Part shown: positions 5,497-6,441 of the stretch, piece after piece
Layout: each line of letters opens with the position of its first letter
How positions within the stretch are numbered: position 1 is the stretch's first letter
Source: an uncultured Bacteroidota bacterium
GTDB lineage: Bacteria; Bacteroidota; Bacteroidia; Bacteroidales; P3
Reading direction: 5' to 3'
DNA length: 6,441 nt
Assembly (NCBI GenBank): GCA_900546465.1
Contig: URCX01000112.1
Span: 1-6,441, forward strand
The notes under the pieces: generated by a model
What the model saw: the letters and a program-made list of their open reading frames with translations, nothing else
Told to the model about the DNA's origin: nothing
Database searches by the model: none
Translations under genes and position numbers: made by a program

Positions 5497-6441
5497 ATGA
5501 AAAAAACAGTCTTTACTTTACTCGTTTTATCGTTTTTCGCACTTCAATTTCGATTGAACGCTCAGGGAAAAGCACATATCGAATATTGGAACAACGGAGC
5601 CATCGCAACAGAAGGGAAACTTAATGACAATGGTATCAAAACTGGAGAATGGAAATGGTATTATGATAACGGAGATGTTCAAATCGAAGGCTCGTACGAT
5701 GATAAGGGGGAAAAGAAAGGTATTTGGACATACTATTATAAAGGTAAAAATATCCAGAAAACAGAAGTTTTTTCCGGAAGTGGAGAAGTTGTTGCGTATT
5801 ATCCGGATGGTAAATTGCAATACCGATACAATGTAGTTGACAACAACAGAGAAGGAAAGTTCTCGGAATACTACCCTAACGGCAAAAAGAAAACGGAAGC
5901 TTTCTATAAAAACAACGAACTCGAAGGCAAGGCAATTTGGTGGTACGAAAACGGAAACAAAGACATGGAAGGCGAATTGCGTGCCGGCAAACGTAACGGA
6001 CTTTGGATATACTATTACAAAAGCACAGGCACAAAAGGCAGTGAAGGCAACTACCGAGACGATAAAGAGAGCGGACATTGGACTTATTATTACGAAACAG
6101 GCGAAAAATGGAGAGAAGGCGAATATGATACCGGCAAACGCATAGGCTTATGGAATACATACTACGAAAGTGGTAAGATTCATCACAAAGGAAGTTATGT
6201 TGCAGGCTTAGAAGAAGGTATTTGGGAAAGCTGGTCGGAAACAGGAAGCACATTGGAACGCGGAAATTTTGTCGCAGGCAAGATGAATGGCAAATGGGAG
6301 GCTTTTTATTCTGACGGAATTTGCAAAACACGCTGCATATACAAAGACGGGATAAAACACGGCACCGAAATACTTTATGACGATAACGGAGACATCTACC
6401 AAAAAGCCGATTATGCCGATGGTATTTTTAATGGCAGATGG
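5497..6441 (+). CDS. Secreted MORN_2-repeat protein (YwqK-like), 3' end beyond the window
   Basis: An open frame of 315 codons runs from ATG 5497 to the last base with no stop, so the protein is incomplete at the C-terminus. Residues 1-22 form a signal peptide (KK, hydrophobic core, LNA before Gln23) without a lipobox Cys, so the product is exported to the periplasm or beyond. Residues 30-315 are 12 consecutive repeats of 21-25 aa, starting at 30, 55, 80, 101, 125, 149, 173, 198, 222, 246, 270 and 294. Each has the pattern YY-x-x-G-x-x-x-x-x-G-x-Y-x-x-G-x-x-x-G-x-W of MORN_2 repeats. The third repeat (80-100) is short and degenerate. Databases often label such proteins 'YwqK family antitoxin', which is a weak label; a binding or scaffold role is more likely. 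It begins 10 bp after the DUF4270 stop and is the third gene of the operon. Confidence 0.88.
   Translation, partial: MKKTVFTLLVLSFFALQFRLNAQGKAHIEYWNNGAIATEGKLNDNGIKTGEWKWYYDNGDVQIEGSYDDKGEKKGIWTYYYKGKNIQKTEVFSGSGEVVAYYPDGKLQYRYNVVDNNREGKFSEYYPNGKKKTEAFYKNNELEGKAIWWYENGNKDMEGELRAGKRNGLWIYYYKSTGTKGSEGNYRDDKESGHWTYYYETGEKWREGEYDTGKRIGLWNTYYESGKIHHKGSYVAGLEEGIWESWSETGSTLERGNFVAGKMNGKWEAFYSDGICKTRCIYKDGIKHGTEILYDDNGDIYQKADYADGIFNGRW

Noticed and set aside
5527..6331. Long minus-strand open frames (183 and 151 codons)
   Set aside because: They mirror the MORN repeat gene; the biased, repetitive codons of that gene remove stops on the other strand. The plus frame has a signal peptide and regular repeats.
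5497..6441. Calling the MORN gene a toxin-antitoxin antitoxin
   Set aside because: The protein carries a signal peptide and no toxin gene is visible beside it; the YwqK label rests only on the shared repeat.

Overview
The window looks like chromosomal DNA from a member of the Bacteroidota, probably order Bacteroidales. Three things point there: a near-perfect Bacteroidetes-type promoter (TTTG, 19 bp, TACCTTTG) at 3289-3319, an absence of clear Shine-Dalgarno sequences, and protein families typical of the phylum (a stand-alone GT5 starch-synthase N-domain, a DUF4270 lipoprotein, a secreted MORN_2-repeat protein). The species cannot be named from the sequence.

Left side, minus strand: a lipoprotein gene with a lipobox ending at Cys20 (2502-1591) is followed after 18 bp by a membrane polyprenyl-phosphate sugar phosphotransferase of the WcaJ/WbaP superfamily (1572-160). 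The pair looks like a two-gene unit concerned with the cell envelope and surface polysaccharide. Downstream of it, at the left edge, lies a short array of degenerate 21-bp tandem repeats whose self-complementary core (AACGSCGTT) also forms a 13-bp perfect inverted repeat.

Middle: a 146-bp divergent intergenic region (2503-2648) separates the left unit from a rightward pcm gene (protein-L-isoaspartate O-methyltransferase, 2649-3296). Only weak promoter candidates are visible there.

Right side, plus strand: the strong promoter overlaps the last codons of pcm and drives a tightly packed set of three genes with gaps of 13 and 10 bp. These are a 273-aa GT5 starch/glycogen-synthase-like N-domain without its C-terminal half, a 436-aa DUF4270 lipoprotein, and a secreted MORN_2-repeat protein with at least 12 repeats that runs off the right edge. 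One cytoplasmic glycosyltransferase-like protein is thus co-transcribed with two exported proteins.

No RNA genes, transposases, CRISPR arrays or phage genes were seen. Most of the window is ordinary core-genome DNA. The least explained parts are the 21-bp repeat array and the GT5-like/DUF4270/MORN operon, whose joint function I cannot assign.
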